From Talinum fruticosum (taxonomy: Eukaryota > Streptophyta > Magnoliopsida > Caryophyllales > Talinaceae), in NCBI GenBank assembly GCA_021018815.1, contig JAITYX010000021.1, positions 6,849,001-6,913,000 on the forward strand: a DNA stretch of 64,000 nt, read 5' to 3'. The notes under the pieces are model-generated. The model worked only from the letters and a program-made list of their open reading frames with translations, searched no databases and was not told the origin of the DNA. The position numbers and the translations under genes were made by a program. This document shows, piece after piece, positions 23,501 through 38,419 of this stretch; the stretch's first letter is position 1, and every line of letters starts with the position of its first letter.

Positions 23501-23940
23501 CATGATATCCAACTCGTGTCCCTAATATTTACTAATTCACCAGAGGTTGATTGAACCATGATATCCCTTTCATTTAAATTCTCGACTTCTTCATCGCCAA
23601 CAATTATCCCAGCTACTTGAGAAGCAGTCGGTAAACAATATTGAGGTCTATCCGATGGTTGCTCCCGAATTATAAGTCTGCAGTGGTGTATGTCTTCTTG
23701 TTGTGTCAAATTTCGAAAGTTTTGAATAAAAGGGTTATATCTGTCAAGAACCGCCTATCCTATGATATATAGAACCTTGAGCCCGAAAAGTGTAAACCCC
23801 GTGTTGAGCATTTGCTAAGCTGTCATCTATATGTACACCCATAGAAGTAAAAGAAACTACATGGTTATATTTTCTAATATTCTGCCTAAAGTGCACAGAC
23901 ATCCGGTGTCCGCTTTGTGTAAAGTGCAAGCAACTCATCC
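20537..23940 (-). pseudogene. Helitron Rep/helicase, N-terminal and central parts
   Basis: Order on the minus strand: N-terminal region (FRQNIRKYNHVVSFTSMGV, about 23885; RLIIREQPSDRPQYCLPTAS, about 23660), then Helitron_like_N (YGKPDHFLTMTCNPNW, about 22890), then an HUH motif LPHVHMLLI at about 22660-22690. The HUH motif is out of frame with what precedes it by one base in the A/T run at 22694-22698. The middle region (MRLLLNHVKGPQSFAHLRT) is at about 21800. A Walker A-like IDEPDGIGKTFLY is near 21270 (families have GPGGTGKT). Walker B is IIWHEANM, with H replacing the catalytic D, and NFRQVLPV shows N for D. Changed catalytic residues and stops mean the element is inactive. Confidence 0.88.
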
Positions 23941-24105
23941 GGATTAGAATTTTTGTATAGAAAGTGTAAATTCAAATTAAAAGCATTATAAATATAAGTA
24001 TAGAATTTTGAAAAAATCGTATTCACATAACAGGGAATTTTAGTAGTGAAACTATCTAAAAAGAGTGAAGTTTTTTGAGTTGGACAGAATGTATCATTAT
24101 AAAAT

Positions 24106-24660
24106 AGTTTTTGCAAGAAAACAATAAGATATAAAATTATGAGAAATTTTTTTCTTATACCATTATTTACTGATATCATTTTATTATTTATATTTTTTTA
24201 CAATTGTAATTATTATTGTATTTTATCATGTCTCATTAGAGACTTATTTTATATATTCAATTGTAATGAATTACGGGCATATTATAAACATGTACAATGT
24301 AAATTCTACTAAGGAAATATAATGATATTAGAAAGTAGTTTTTGCAAGAAAAAATAAACTATAAAATTATGGGAAATAAAATTGCTTACAATTAAATACT
24401 AATATAATTTTAATTTTTTATGTATTTATTTTTTAAAATTCCAATTATAAGTTGTATATTTTATCATACAATGTAAAAGTCACTAAGAAAATATAATGAA
24501 TTTATGAAGTAGTTTTTGCAAGAAAATAATAAACTATAAACTATAAAATTATGGAAAATAAAATTGCTTACCATTGAATACTGGTATCATTTTATTTATT
24601 ATGTATTTATTTTTTCAATTCTAATTATTATTGTATTTTATGATGTCTCCTTAGAGACTT
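24106..24660. repeat. three tandem copies of a 175-230 bp AT-rich unit
   Basis: Copies begin at agtttttgcaagaaaa near 24106, 24337 and 24513. Each continues with aactataaaattatg, then 'aaataaaattgctta', then a 'gtatttatttttt' tract and 'attttat'. It lies between the Helitron coding region and its presumed 5' end. Confidence 0.8.
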
Positions 24661-24889
24661 ATTTTGTGCCTAATTTTAATTTTTAAAATAAGATTCTACC
24701 TTTATATAATATATAAGTATAATTTAAATTTTTATAGATATATTCATAAAACAAAAGACTTGAAATTACTGGATATATATTTTTCTAATTATTATGTATA
24801 TATTATCGGAGATATTTAAGGGCCTTATTTGTGAAGGTGAACCTTAACTTACTCATTCACCCTCATTGTAATTCACCTCTTCAACTCCT

Positions 24890-25320
24890 CCTCCTGCCCC
24901 TCTTCTCGGCATCCATGGGCCCTTCTCACCGTCCTCCCCCATCCGTCGATCTTTGCCTCCGTCTCGCCGGCCGACCTCCTCCTTCAGCCATCTCTCTCGA
25001 TCCTTCTTGTCGTCCTACCCCCTTTGTCGATCTCCGCCTCTTTCTCGCCGTCCTTCCCCTTCTCTCGATCTTTGCCTCCGTCTTGCCGGCCGACCTCCTC
25101 ATTCAGCCATCTCTCTCGGTCCTTCTCGCTGTCCTGCCTTCAGCCATCTTTCTGTCTTCCTCCTCCTCCGTCTTCCGTGCCCTTCAGCCATCTTTCTCGA
25201 TCTTTCTCGCCGTCCTGCCCCCTCTCGTCGATCTCTGCCTCCGTCTCGCCAGCCGACCTCTTCCTTCAGCCATCTCTCTATCTTTCTCCTCCTTCGTCTT
25301 CAGCGTGTTCTCCGGTTGAA
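24890..25320. repeat. CT-rich GC-rich imperfect tandem repeats
   Basis: Repeats of gtcgatctttgcctccgtct, cgccggccgacctcctc and cttcagccatctctctcgat occur four to five times with indels. All three plus frames stay open for hundreds of bases because of the repeat, so the Pro/Ser-rich frames are not credible genes. It resembles the subterminal region of a MULE or Pack-MULE, but no TIR pair was found. Confidence 0.7.
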
Positions 25321-25329
25321 ACCGTGGCT

Positions 25330-26510
25330 GTCTATATGTATATCGTTTTTGGGTATGTTGAATTTGGATGTGAACAATGCTCGCCTCTATCTCAATCATT
25401 TTTGGGTATGTTGAATTACATATATGTTTTATATTTTACAATCCTAAATCACTCAATATTTTTATATTTGATGTTTTCAAGCAACCCATAACATCTACAA
25501 TCCAATCCGGAATTGTTGCAGCCTTGTTGGGAATTTCATTCTCCCTCCCCTGTCTCGCTGTCTTTCTACTCGAGTTCTATATTTGACTTTTGTAAATTGT
25601 GAGTTTGGATGGATATGTGGTGATTTGTGAAGTTCATATGTAAATGGAGGACAGAAGAACATGTAAAATTCTTCTTGTTGCTTGAATTCGTATAACTTAT
25701 TTACAGGTTATAAACCCAAAAAAAAAAACCAAATTGAAACAAAGGAAAAAAAAAGAAATTGGTTAACAAATTGAAACAAATGTACCGAGTGACTTGATTA
25801 TTTGTAGAAGATTGATAACGAAATCTGAAGCTTCACGAAGTTTGTAGAACATTCAATATGGTTTAAGAAGGTGGGAGAAATGGAGTTAAACGAAGTGAAT
25901 ATGAGGAGAGTTGAGAGAGAGAAGCGAAACTGACATGAATATGAGGAGAGTTCAGAGAGAGGAGCGAAATTGACGGGGTGGGTGGGGGGAGGGGGAAGAA
26001 ACCGACAGCAGAGAGGGGGCAAGAGAAGTGACAATTATAACCCTAAAAGTGAAGTTAAAAAAAGGTAAATATGGTAAAGCAAAATTTATACAACACAAAG
26101 TTCTTGTTCCCTTTATATATAACATAGATGTACTTTGTTTTTTAATCTCTGTTTTGATCATGAGTAATGTTCAAATTATTTATTCTAATATGACAGTATT
26201 AACTTTACCAAAAAATTACTTTTATGATTTATAGAGCTTTATTGTTGGTAAATTTCCTTTGATTAATGTTCATTTTATTTATTTTAATTATTTTTAATAA
26301 ATTGTATCAAATTATTTTTCTAATTCATTAAAATTTCAAATTTATCATAAAATATCATTTGATAAAAAATATTACTTGTTTAAAATGCAAGTAATTAATG
26401 TTACATTAAAATTTTAACTTTAAAAAAGGATATACAATATTTTTATAGATAATAAATATATTATTTATTTAAAGTAAAAAAAATCAATCAATCTATACAA
26501 CACACAGACA
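25330..26510. other. intergenic, no gene seen
   Basis: Mostly AT-rich. At 25860-25985 a phrase 'gaatatgaggagagtt.agagagag.agcgaaa' is duplicated. No domain was recognised. Confidence 0.4.
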
Positions 26511-26519
26511 AACTATTTT

Positions 26520-29500
26520 AGCTTATCATAAATGAAATGCTTGAGAAATTTGACAAATATTGATCTGAGTTGATAAATTACTATTTTTTTATACTTATTG
26601 TGCACATTAACATTTTAAGATATTCTATTCTCTTTTATAATTTAAAAACATTATAACTGTTGTCGTTTGTATTACTAACTAAAATTATGTACTAAGTTGA
26701 TGATGATTAGTAATCTTTAATTAAAAATAACTAAATTATAACTTATATATTATATTATTATTTTGGTTAAGATCTTATATATTATTTAATATATTGATTA
26801 TTTATTAGCGAATTATACTTCTTATATATAAAGTAAATTAATTGATAAAGATTTTGTGCAATTGTAATTCCACTCGAGTTATACATTTGTATATTGGTAA
26901 AATCATTCACTGTTTTAAAATTTAATGTCTCTTTCAGGATGAATCATACAGTCAAATGGAATCATTAACCATAATAAAAGTTATAACATTAGTTCGAGTA
27001 CCAAGTGAAATCGTTGTTTATTCGAGGTGACTTAAGGCCATCATGACTATCTATTTGATATACAAACGAAATGCTTGGGAAATTTTAACAAATATTGGTA
27101 TGAGTATATATTTTACATTTATCAAGTGCATCATTCTTGATCCTAGACGTAAAGTCAAATCTTAATAGTGAGTTAAGTTACTGTTTGTCCTTATACTTAT
27201 TACGCACATTAACATTTTAAGATATTATATTTTCTTTTATAATTTGAAAACTTTATGACTATTGTCATTTCCATTACCAACTAAAATTATACATTAAGCT
27301 GATGATGAGTAGCAATTCTTATTCAAAAATTAATATATTATACCTTATATGTTATGATATTATTATTTTGATAAAGATCTCATATATTATTTAATATATT
27401 GATCTTATTGAGTTATTAGCAAATTATATTTCTTTTATATAAAATAAATTAATTGATAAAAATTAAGTGCAATTGTAATTCTACTCGAGTTTAATGTTTA
27501 ATGTCTCTTTTAGGATGGACCATACAACCAAGTGGAATCATGAACCATAATAGAAAGCATAACATTGATCTGAGTATAAAGTGGAATTGTTATTTATTTG
27601 ATGTGGCTTAAGGTCATTATGACTATCTATTTGATATAGTAAACGAAATGCTTGGGAAATTTGACGAATATTGATATGAGTATATAGCTTACATTTATCT
27701 TGTACATCCATTCTTAATCCTAGACGTAAAGTCAAATCTTGATAGTGAGTGACAACTTACTGTTTGTCCTTATACTTATTATGCACACTAAAATTTTAGG
27801 ATATAATATTTTCTTTTATAATTTAAAAACATTATATCTATTATCATTTGTATTATCAACTAAAATTATGCACTAAGTTGATGATAAGTAACAATCCTTA
27901 TTTAAAAATTACTATATTATAACTATATGTTATATTATTATTTTGGTTAAGATCTTATACATTATTTAATATATAGATCTTATTAAGTTATTAACAAATC
28001 ATACTTCTTTTATATAAAATAAATTAATTGATAAAGATTAGGTGCAATTGTAATCCCACTCGAGTTATACATTTATATATTGGTAAAATTATTCATTGTT
28101 TTAAATTCAATATCTCTTTCACGATGAACCATATGACCAAGTGGAATCATGAACCATAGAAGGTACGACATTGATATGAATGTAAAGTGGAATCGTTGTT
28201 TGTTTGAGGTGGCTCAAGGTCATCACGACTATCTATTTAATATAACAAACGAAATACTTGGAAAGTTTAACAAATATTAGTCTGAGTATATAGCTTGCAT
28301 TTATCATGTGCATCCATTCTTGATCCTAGGTGTAAAGTCAGATCTTGATAGTAAGTTGATAAGTTACTGTTTGTCCTTATACTTATTGTGCACATTAAGA
28401 TTTTAAATATTTTATTTTCTTTTATAATTTAAAAAGATTATAACTATTGTCATTTGCGGCATCAACTAAAATTATGTACTAAGCTAAGTTGATGAATGAG
28501 TAGCAATCCTTATTTAAAAATTAATATATTATAACTTATATATGTTATATTATTATTTTGATTAAGATCCTATATATTATTTAATATATTGATCTTATTG
28601 AGTTATTAGCGAATTATACTTCTTTTATATAAAATAAATTAATTGATAAAGATTAAGTGCAATTGTAATTCCACTCGAGTTATACATTTGTATATTAGTA
28701 AAATCATTTACTTTTTTAAAGTTCAATTTCTTTTTCAGGATGAATCATATGGCCAAGTGGAATCATGAACCATAATAGAAGATATAAGATTGGTTTAAGT
28801 ATAACGTGGAATAATTATTTGTTGGAGGGGGCTTAAGGTCATCATGATTATCAATTTGATATAACAAACAAATTTTTTGGGAAGTTTGACAAATGTTGGT
28901 ATGAGTATATAGCTTACATTATATCTTATATTCATGTGCATCCATTCTTATCCTAGACGTAAAGTCAAATAGTTCTTAAGTTACTGTTTGTCCTTATACT
29001 TATTGTGTATATTAACATTTTAAGATATTCTATTTTATTTTATAATTTGATAATATTATGACTATTGTTATTTTCGTTCCCAACTAAAATTATGCACTAA
29101 GTTGATGATGAGTACCAATCATTATTTAAAAATTAATATATTATAACTTTATGTTATGTTATTATTTTCGTTAAGATCTTATATACTATTTAATACATTG
29201 ATCTTATTGAGTTATTAATTATACTTCTTTTATATAAAATAAATTAATTGATAAAGATTATGTGCAATTGCAATTCTACTTGAGTTATACATTTGTATAT
29301 TGGTAAAATCATTGATTGTTTTAAAATTTAATGTCTCTTTCAGGATGGACCATACGACCAAGTGAAATCATGAACCGTAATAGAATGTACAACATTGGTC
29401 TTAGTATAAAGTGAAATCGTTGTTTGTTTGAGGTGGCTCAATGTCATCTTGACTATCTACTTAATATAGCAAACGAATGCTTGAGAAGTTTGACAAATGT

Positions 29501-30310
29501 TGGTATGAGTATATTATTTACATTTATTATGTGCATCAATTCTTGATCCTAGACGTAAAGTCAAATCATGATAGTGAGTTGATAAGTTAATGTTTGCGCT
29601 TATACTTTTTGTGTACATTAACATTTTAAGATATTCTTTTATCTTTTATAATTTGAAAACATTATAACTATTGTCATTTATGTAACTAACTAAAATTACT
29701 AAGTTGATGATGAGTAACAATCATTATTTAGAAATTACTATATTATAATTTATATGTTATATTATTATTTTGCTTAAGTTTTTATATTAATAAATTGTTT
29801 TTATTAAATTATTAGTGAATTATACTTCTTTTATATAAAATAAATTAATTGATGAAGATTAAGTGCAATTGTAATTCCACTCGAGTTATACATTTGTATA
29901 TTGGTATAATTATTCACTATTTTAAAGTTCAATGTCTTTTTCAGGATGAACCATACGGCCAAGTGTAATTATAAACCATAATAGAAGATACAATATTTCT
30001 TTTCTGTATGTCCATGGAGTTTTGAAAAATTCAAACATGTCAAAGAGGAGGAATGACAAATTTTCATTGTGATATATAAAATTTTGAAGCTATTTTATGG
30101 TGTGACTTGTATGTTTAAGACCCCCACATTTATATTTTAAAGGTGCATGGATGGTTCATCGTTGTTTACTTGAGGTGGCTCAAGACCATCGTGACTATCT
30201 ATTTAATATGATAAACAAAATGTTTGAGAAATTTGATTAATATCGATCTGAGTATATAACTTACATTTATCATGTGACTCCATTCTTGATCCTAGATATA
30301 AAGTTAAATT
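26520..30310 (+). repeat. tandem array of about 600-bp units made from a hAT transposase exon and intron
   Basis: The conserved phrase 'aaacgaaatgcttgggaaatt' (variants) recurs near 26532, 27067, 27643, 28248, 28866, 29471 and 30213. Spacing is 535, 576, 605, 618, 605 and 742 bp, the last enlarged by an insertion near 30000-30160. In each unit a tttcag acceptor-like site precedes a reading of the type NEMLGKFDKYWYEY...ILDPRRK, the hAT transposase region before the dimerisation domain. About 450 bp of AT-rich intron-like DNA with shared blocks (for example aaaataaattaattgataaa) follows. The first copy is truncated; the last runs into the hAT C-terminus. Confidence 0.85.
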
Positions 30311-30790
30311 TGTTGGGAATTGTTTCAACAAATTGTTTGGGTTTGATGAACTAGTGGAAAGAGTGAATATTGTGTTATTTACTTTATGCTCATTGTTTGA
30401 CAAGTATAAGCTACATTTTAATGTCAACTTCACCAATCAACAACTCTTCTCCCATCGCTAATGGTTCTGTGGATGATTATTGATGACTCTAATAGCTTTA
30501 GTGGTAGATACTCAAGGCTACAATTGGGGAAGTCACAATTTAATTTCTATTTGGAGGATCCAACTCTTGAGTTAAAATATGGAGTTGTTCTAGATTTTTG
30601 GCTTAAGAGTAAGATACTTGGATCTATTGATGATGGCACGAGACTCACTAACAATTTTAGCTTGTATTGTTTCTTCAAAGTCTGCCTTTTAGCTTAGGAG
30701 GAAAAACCCTAACTTGTAGTCCTTTGAAGCCTAGGATGATACAAGATATGTCTTTAAGATTGACGACGTGCGGATTATGATGTTGATATT
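30130..30790 (+). pseudogene. hAT transposase C-terminus with dimerisation domain
   Basis: It continues from the last array copy. ILDPRYKVKFVGNCFNKLFG near 30285 is followed by LVERVNIVLFTLCSLFDKYK, then FNFYLEDPTLEL (30538) and 'VLDFWLKSK' near 30590. Next come 'GTRLTNNF' and 'SSKSAFSLGGKTL' in shifted frames near 30675-30715. This matches the C-terminal hAT dimerisation region of RICESLEEPER-type proteins (LxxYLEEP..., LDWW, SxAFSLGGR). Stops and frame changes make it non-functional. No hAT TIR or 8-bp duplication was identified. Confidence 0.75.
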
Positions 30791-30799
30791 GAAATTGAT

Positions 30800-31859
30800 C
30801 CTACCTCATATGATGGTGGTTGAACGAGGGCGAAGATAATGATATATGTCTCTTCTTCTAGATAATAAAACATTCCTTGACAAAATATATTCATGTTAAG
30901 TGGTGTTATGCTTACACGTTTATTTTTAATTTTTAGCTCTTCAAAACCCCCGCCATGGGAAGCCCTCTCCCTCTGAAATTACACGTGGCTCGAGATTATA
31001 AGTGTTGAGTCCATAATATAACTTTTGACAAAGATACGTATAATTAGACTAGGAACACAAACCTAAATGAGACGGATTTATATTTGAACGAACATTTGAA
31101 ATAACTACAATAACTAACTAGAAGTTGACCTGAAACTAACCCAAATATTTTTTTGGTTCTAAACTTATTTTTCTTTTCAGGACAAGTCTACTATACCAAA
31201 AATTAAGTGATTTGACATTTATCCTATCTTAAGATGACCCAACGAAAGCTTGGTAACTTTATATAAAATTGAATCGAACGACGTGATTACCGGGTCTACG
31301 TGTAATTGCCATATATTGGTCTTTTTTTTTTTTTAAGTGATATCTATATTGATCTTTGTACTTAACTTCCTTGTACTAACAAAAATTAATTTATCTTCGC
31401 TAAGAAAGTTTTATTCAAAATAAACATGGTTACATGAGATGGAGGTTTTTTTTTGGGAAAATAAGAAAGTTTATTTACCACATATACATTATTATGGATA
31501 TTAATTATAAATTTATAATAAAGTAATACTAAAAAAAATAGATAAAAAAGCTCATAGAAATAATAAACTTATAGTACATATGATGAATTTTTGCTCCATA
31601 TATATTGAAATAAATAATAATTTAAAAAAATAAAGAAAATAAAGAAAACAAAGAAAACACTTCAACTATATAGCATATAAACAAAATATATGATGTGCAT
31701 CAATATAATAATTTATGGGCATCAATATCATGTCTAACGTGCATAAGTGAAATCATTGGTGTCGTACACTGACAAACACACACGCGATATCAACACATAT
31801 TTTTGGGTTGCATTAATAAGTTGAGAGTAGAGATGTAGATGGATATAAACAAAAATAAG

Positions 31860-31942
<83 letters not shown>

Positions 31943-32415
31943 CTTCCCTTAACCTTTGTTGAGATTATTTTAAAAATTATCACCCTTTTCATTTTGAGTT
32001 AACCCTCTTGACATTAATTGTAATGATAAATTCACTCTTTTCTGACACCATTTTGATGGTAACTAGCTACTTGACTAATTTGCTCTTAATTAAAATGCAT
32101 GTACGAGAAACAATAAGATACTATTTACAATGTCACACGTGATAATCTCACTATTTATTTTAATTATAACTATAAAATATAGAAATGTCATCTACTAGCT
32201 AGCATGCAAAATCTCCACCAGAATTGTATATATCTTATAATATTTCCTATGTAACAATTTATTCTGTACACTTCCCCTTATTTATTCTGTGACCCCTGAA
32301 AGAATGTGAAATTAAATTGGAAATTATATACACGTTGAATTTGAAGTGGCCAAGAGAGCATAGGATGCCAAAACGGGGGAAAATGTGGGCAGTGCTTCTT
32401 TTATTGATGAAACCA
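30800..32415. other. intergenic, AT-rich, no gene seen
   Basis: Contains a long (TA)n tract at 31862-31941. No domain-like frame. Confidence 0.4.
31862..31941. repeat. (TA)n microsatellite
   Basis: About 80 bp of TA repeats with one interruption (tatg near 31921). Confidence 0.95.
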
Positions 32416-32419
32416 CAAG

Positions 32420-32834
32420 GGTGTGTTCGATACTAATTTTTGAGGTAGTGGTTATAGTATTTTGGAGGAGATAAAACACTACTTATCTAAAATATAAGAT
32501 CTTGGCAAAGTAGTGTTTGACATATTAATTAGAGTTTTAGGTATTATTTTCGAAAAGCTACTCAAATTAACGTTTTCAAAAACACTACCGGACATTTATT
32601 CTGAAATTCTCTTTTTATTTTCTAAAAGCTTTTATCTATTATGTTCTTTTAAGTAATTTTATACAAATCTACTACTTAAATAGTGCTATTACCAAACACA
32701 CTTATCTTAAATCACTAGTTGAATATCTAATCATTAACCATTAATTAATAACAGCTAATTACTAATAAAAACAAGTTAACGATTACTAAAATAGTTAACC
32801 ACTACTTAAATAACTAATTTTACCGAATACGTCC
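32420..32834. mobile_element. MITE with imperfect TIRs, copy 1 of 2
   Basis: The left end is GGTGTGTTCGATACTAA; the reverse complement of the right end is GGACGTATTCGGTAAAAT. Similarity continues through 'gtagtggtta'. AAG flanks both sides (32417-32419, 32835-32837). It is AT-rich and non-coding, and its length and ends resemble 60047-60461. Confidence 0.65.
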
Positions 32835-32839
32835 AAGAT

Positions 32840-35800
32840 GTCATACAAATCATTTACAAGAAAAGCTCATAGGCCTTTAATTTGCAAAAAGCATTTCTCC
32901 TGTTTATGCTCTTTAGTCTTTACTTTCATTGTTTTTTTTTTTTCCAAAGAAACAAATTGTGCAGATAGACTAGTTAGCGTATTATGGATACTCGAATCTT
33001 ACTCCAACCACTTAGGGTTATCGCCCTCCCCTCCCTCGTGTTTATTTTAATACATGATAATTTAGGTAGAACACTTGTAAAAAAAATTGTCTAAATTTGT
33101 CAATTCATCTTATTTGCCCTTTGTAAAAAAAATAATACATTCCTTTTCCTATAGAATACATATGGATTTTAGTAGCCTTGGATCACCAGGAAACTACCCC
33201 CAAAAATTCATTATGTATTATAAGTTTTGAAAGGCTATTATTTAGCTATAATTTTTTTCAAAATATAAAATGCCAGAATAACTTAAATAAGCCAGGGAGA
33301 GAAATAAAACAAATAAAGAAAAAGCATATCATTTATACCATAAATTAGAATATTTTCTTCTATTAAAAGAAATAAATTAGAATATTCAATTATAATCGAA
33401 AAACAACTATAGTATGAATGCTTTTTTTTTTGGATCAAATAGTATGGATGTTATTGATTGGGAAGAACATTTCTTCCTAAAGAACAATTTCTATGTACTT
33501 TTACGAGTATGTATGTATAATGCATCTCTCTAAGTCACATAAATATACACATATTAAACTTATATGTTTAAAAATATTGTATGTAAATATGGATTAAAAA
33601 ATATCACACGAATTCAAATAATTGAATATGTATTTTTAAAAGTATGACATAGATTGCTTTTGAAAAAAATTGTGGCAACATACTTTCAACAACAGTATAC
33701 TATGAAAACATATCAAATATCTCATGTGATGTCGCAACTCATACAGCATTGTTTATACATAATTACCCACTGTCATTTTTGAGAGTTCAAGTATTGGTTG
33801 GATCCTCATCATCATTAATTACGAATATGCATACAAAAACCTAACATTGTAGAAACATAATGTTTATGATGCCACATCTTTTTATATGTTCAATTAAGCC
33901 ATGTGTATGTAAATACGAATTGATTCAAGATGTGAAAAATGTGAATAGCTCGTTAAGTCAATTAAAATTCGTTTTGATGACACATGCTACTTGTATAATT
34001 GTAGAAATTCGATTTTAGAGCTAATATGTATAACAAACTCGGACTTAGAAAAAGCATATAATATGTTATATAAAAGGTCAACAAGGGTTGAAGGGCCGAG
34101 AATGAATAAATAAAGTCGATGGATGAGTGTGATTTGGTAGACAATTATGACTGACTGTATGCCAATCCATGATCCATCCGAATTCCCTGTACTAAGTCAA
34201 ATTATGTTTAGTCCTACAAAAGCCGCCTGAATTAGGTGGCTTCATCTACCCTTTCCCAGGGCCACAACCCACTTTTTCGTTGCTCATCATTTATGACTTT
34301 TACTGCCTAACAAAGTTCGTATTTGCCATTGCGACATATGGCTAATGCCAATGGTGGCTCCACCACACTTTCTACTCTTTTCTTTCTTCTTCTTAATTAT
34401 ACGCCTTTTGGATTTATCAAAGTGTCAATGTGAAGGATAACGTAAGTTACGTGACGCAATTATGTGTAGGGTTTTCCATTTCGACTTCATTAACATACTA
34501 CAAAGAAATTAAAGCACGATATATATTCATATACTCAGAAAGTTGTACTTAGATTAAGCTTGTATTGGACTTTTGGTTTGCCTAGTGAGAGGGTCAGAGG
34601 TAGTCTCCTTATTTTTGAATTGTCTATTTATATGGAAGGATTGGTTTCTTTACGCCCTAAATTTAAAAATTGTTAAGATACATTAGTTGCTTTTTACTTC
34701 ATAAAAATGAAGCATGGGGTAGATCGGTCTTCGTAAGCTTTGCTAAAAAATTGCCATAATTGACAGTTTCGACCATCCAAAAAGTAGATTATTAAGGAAA
34801 AGAAGCACACTGAGAATTCATAAGACTTTGCATATTCTTCGTTGCCTATCAACTCAATGAAACATATACATTAATATAAATTAGAGAATGGTGAATCATT
34901 ATAAATTATTCTTTCAAGATTTTGTTCCATTTTTTTCCGATAAGTAATTTGTCAAAAGATAAGATATAAGTGTAGGGAGATAAAACCTTGCCTAATAAAC
35001 ACCAATCCCTTGCATAAATAAACCAATATAAAACACCTTAATAGAACTCTCACAAACACCTATATGTATACACCTTTTATCTACAAATAACTTCCACCCA
35101 TGAATAATAATATCAAGAAAAATAAAATTACTCTTAAGATGACTTAGACCAACAATAATCTAAGCACCGATGTATAATTCCCTGAAGTATCCTAAAAGAC
35201 ACCACCAAAAGTGATCATGTATCAATAGAACACTACCCCCGACTAAGATATATATGTACACAGTGAGATCTCATTTTTAGCAAGTATGCTTAAAAATCCT
35301 ACTAAGCTATCTTTTTACTATAACTTCATCCTCTATATGGGGTGTTCCCAATTTTTAGCGCAATCTATAGCTTCAAGATTTTGTTTCATAAAACATATAA
35401 TTTTGCTGAGATTTTTCTTTTAAGCTAAAGAAAACAAAAAGATGATTTGTGGTCACTAACATTTGATATATATGTTGCGATATGAGTAGCTTTTGTGAAA
35501 AATCAAGCGAATCTACTTTTAGAAAGGGAAAAAGATGTTCTAAATCATGGCTCCTTTGAGTTTGCTTTCAGCCAGCACACACTAATTGGCACCATGTTAC
35601 TTTGCTGGTGAGATGTGATATCTTCTATTTTTCTCCTCTTGATCATTAAAAGACCGGTATAGTTAAAAACAACACCTTTCTTCTAAAGAAGTAATAAGTT
35701 TTATGTGAGATTATTTTACGTAAAATATACTGTAAAATAGACAATTTATAGAGTGATTGTTACGAAAGTCACTATCAGATGAACTATTAGTCACTCTAAA

Positions 35801-36860
35801 ACCACAAAATCATTCTAAAAATATTATTAGTCATCTTAAAAATAAAATATTTAAAAAATCACCTCTAAAAAAAAAGTCTATTTTACAATAATTTTAATAT
35901 AATGTGGTCTCAACATCAAAACATTATGAAAACATATACAATTTAAATTTTTGTAGATATCAGTAAGGGGAAAAAGAAACCCCCAACTGAATTTTCTAGC
36001 CAATACCCTTTTTTTTTTTTCCTTAGAAAAATTTCCTCGCACTTTATTTCTTGATAGACCCTTCTACTCCACTCTGGATTATCTGACACTTGGAATCTCT
36101 ATGATGCTAAAATTATGTACCCCCCATTCTTTCCTCTTTCACCTTGGAAGGTAATTTTAAGAAATTTTTACCAACAAAGCTAAACTATATCAACCTAATA
36201 ATTAAGAGTAAAGTATTGTATATATCATATTTTCAACTCTATCTACACATTTTATGGGTATATGTATTACATTGATCTATATCGTTCATGACTATTTTGA
36301 AATGTATAATTATGAGTCGGATAAGGAAATGACTTAACAAAACGTAACTAACCATCAATATTAATAGCTTATATATTTTATAAATTTCGAGGTGTATTTA
36401 ACCATTTATTTTATAGATTCACAAGTCAAAACTTGCATAATTTATCTTTCTTTGGGAGATAGTACTCCTAACTGGTTATTTTCCTACCAATACAAAGTAT
36501 TTAATTAGAAATATATCTAAAAATGAGCTTCAATTATTATATACTAGTAAATACTCTACTATTTTTTTTTTTTTACTGAATGCTAGTCAATTCAACTAAT
36601 AAATGAGAGACATTATTAAAATTTTTATCCAAATTCTTCCTGTATTAATTTTAAAAGGGGACAAAACAGTCTACTATTGAAAATGATGTTTCCAACCAAT
36701 ATTATTCAAAATATATTTTTGAGAACATGATTGGACCAACAAAATTTAACACATGGGAAGGGAGGGAAAAAGTATGTATATAAATAGTAAACAAAAAAAT
36801 AAAAAGAGAAGGGTATAAAATAACATGGAAAAATATACAAAAATAAAATAAAATAAAGAC
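32840..36860. other. long intergenic stretch, no gene seen
   Basis: About 4 kb of AT-rich DNA with only short frames. It includes the downstream flank of peroxidase gene 1. A short hairpin (gccgcc..ggtggc) lies near 34219-34240. I see no transposon ends that I can support. Confidence 0.4.
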
Positions 36861-36862
36861 TT

Positions 36863-38343
<1,481 letters not shown>

Positions 38344-38396
38344 AAAAGTAGCTTGTGAAGACAGTCGGGTATAAATTGACTGTACTCCACTATAAT

Positions 38397-38410
38397 GTGT
38401 ATATATATGG
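38397..38410 (-). promoter_or_regulatory. probable TATA box of peroxidase gene 1
   Basis: CCATATATATACAC on the minus strand, about 55-65 bp upstream of the ATG at 38343, a normal distance for a plant gene with a short leader. Confidence 0.45.
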
Positions 38411-38419
38411 GCCAATGTC

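Larger units (their letters stand above)
15484..24738 (-). mobile_element. decayed autonomous Helitron with nested insert
   Basis: It carries Rep/helicase coding sequence (16105-16600 and 20537-23940) in the order expected for a minus-strand Helitron. The candidate 3' end is the CTAG at 15484-15487 with a hairpin upstream. A candidate 5' end reads TCTATAAAAATTTAAATTA at 24738 on the minus strand, preceded by A, which would fit insertion between A and T. The 5' end is only a guess from composition. Helitrons transpose by rolling-circle replication and give no target duplication. Length is about 9.2 kb including about 3.9 kb of insert. Confidence 0.55.

Noticed and set aside
24831..25491. Three long overlapping plus-strand frames (about 150 codons each) rich in Pro, Ser, Leu and Arg
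   Set aside because: All three frames are open over the same CT-rich tandem repeat. Residue content follows the repeat, with no domain or start context.
24810..26060. Possible second MULE or Pack-MULE with ends near 24815 and 26050
   Set aside because: End-to-end similarity in inverted orientation is only patchy; no consistent TIR or target duplication.
26520..30310. CRISPR-like array
   Set aside because: The repeats are about 600-bp direct tandem units with hAT coding similarity in a plant genome. There are no short repeats with unique spacers.
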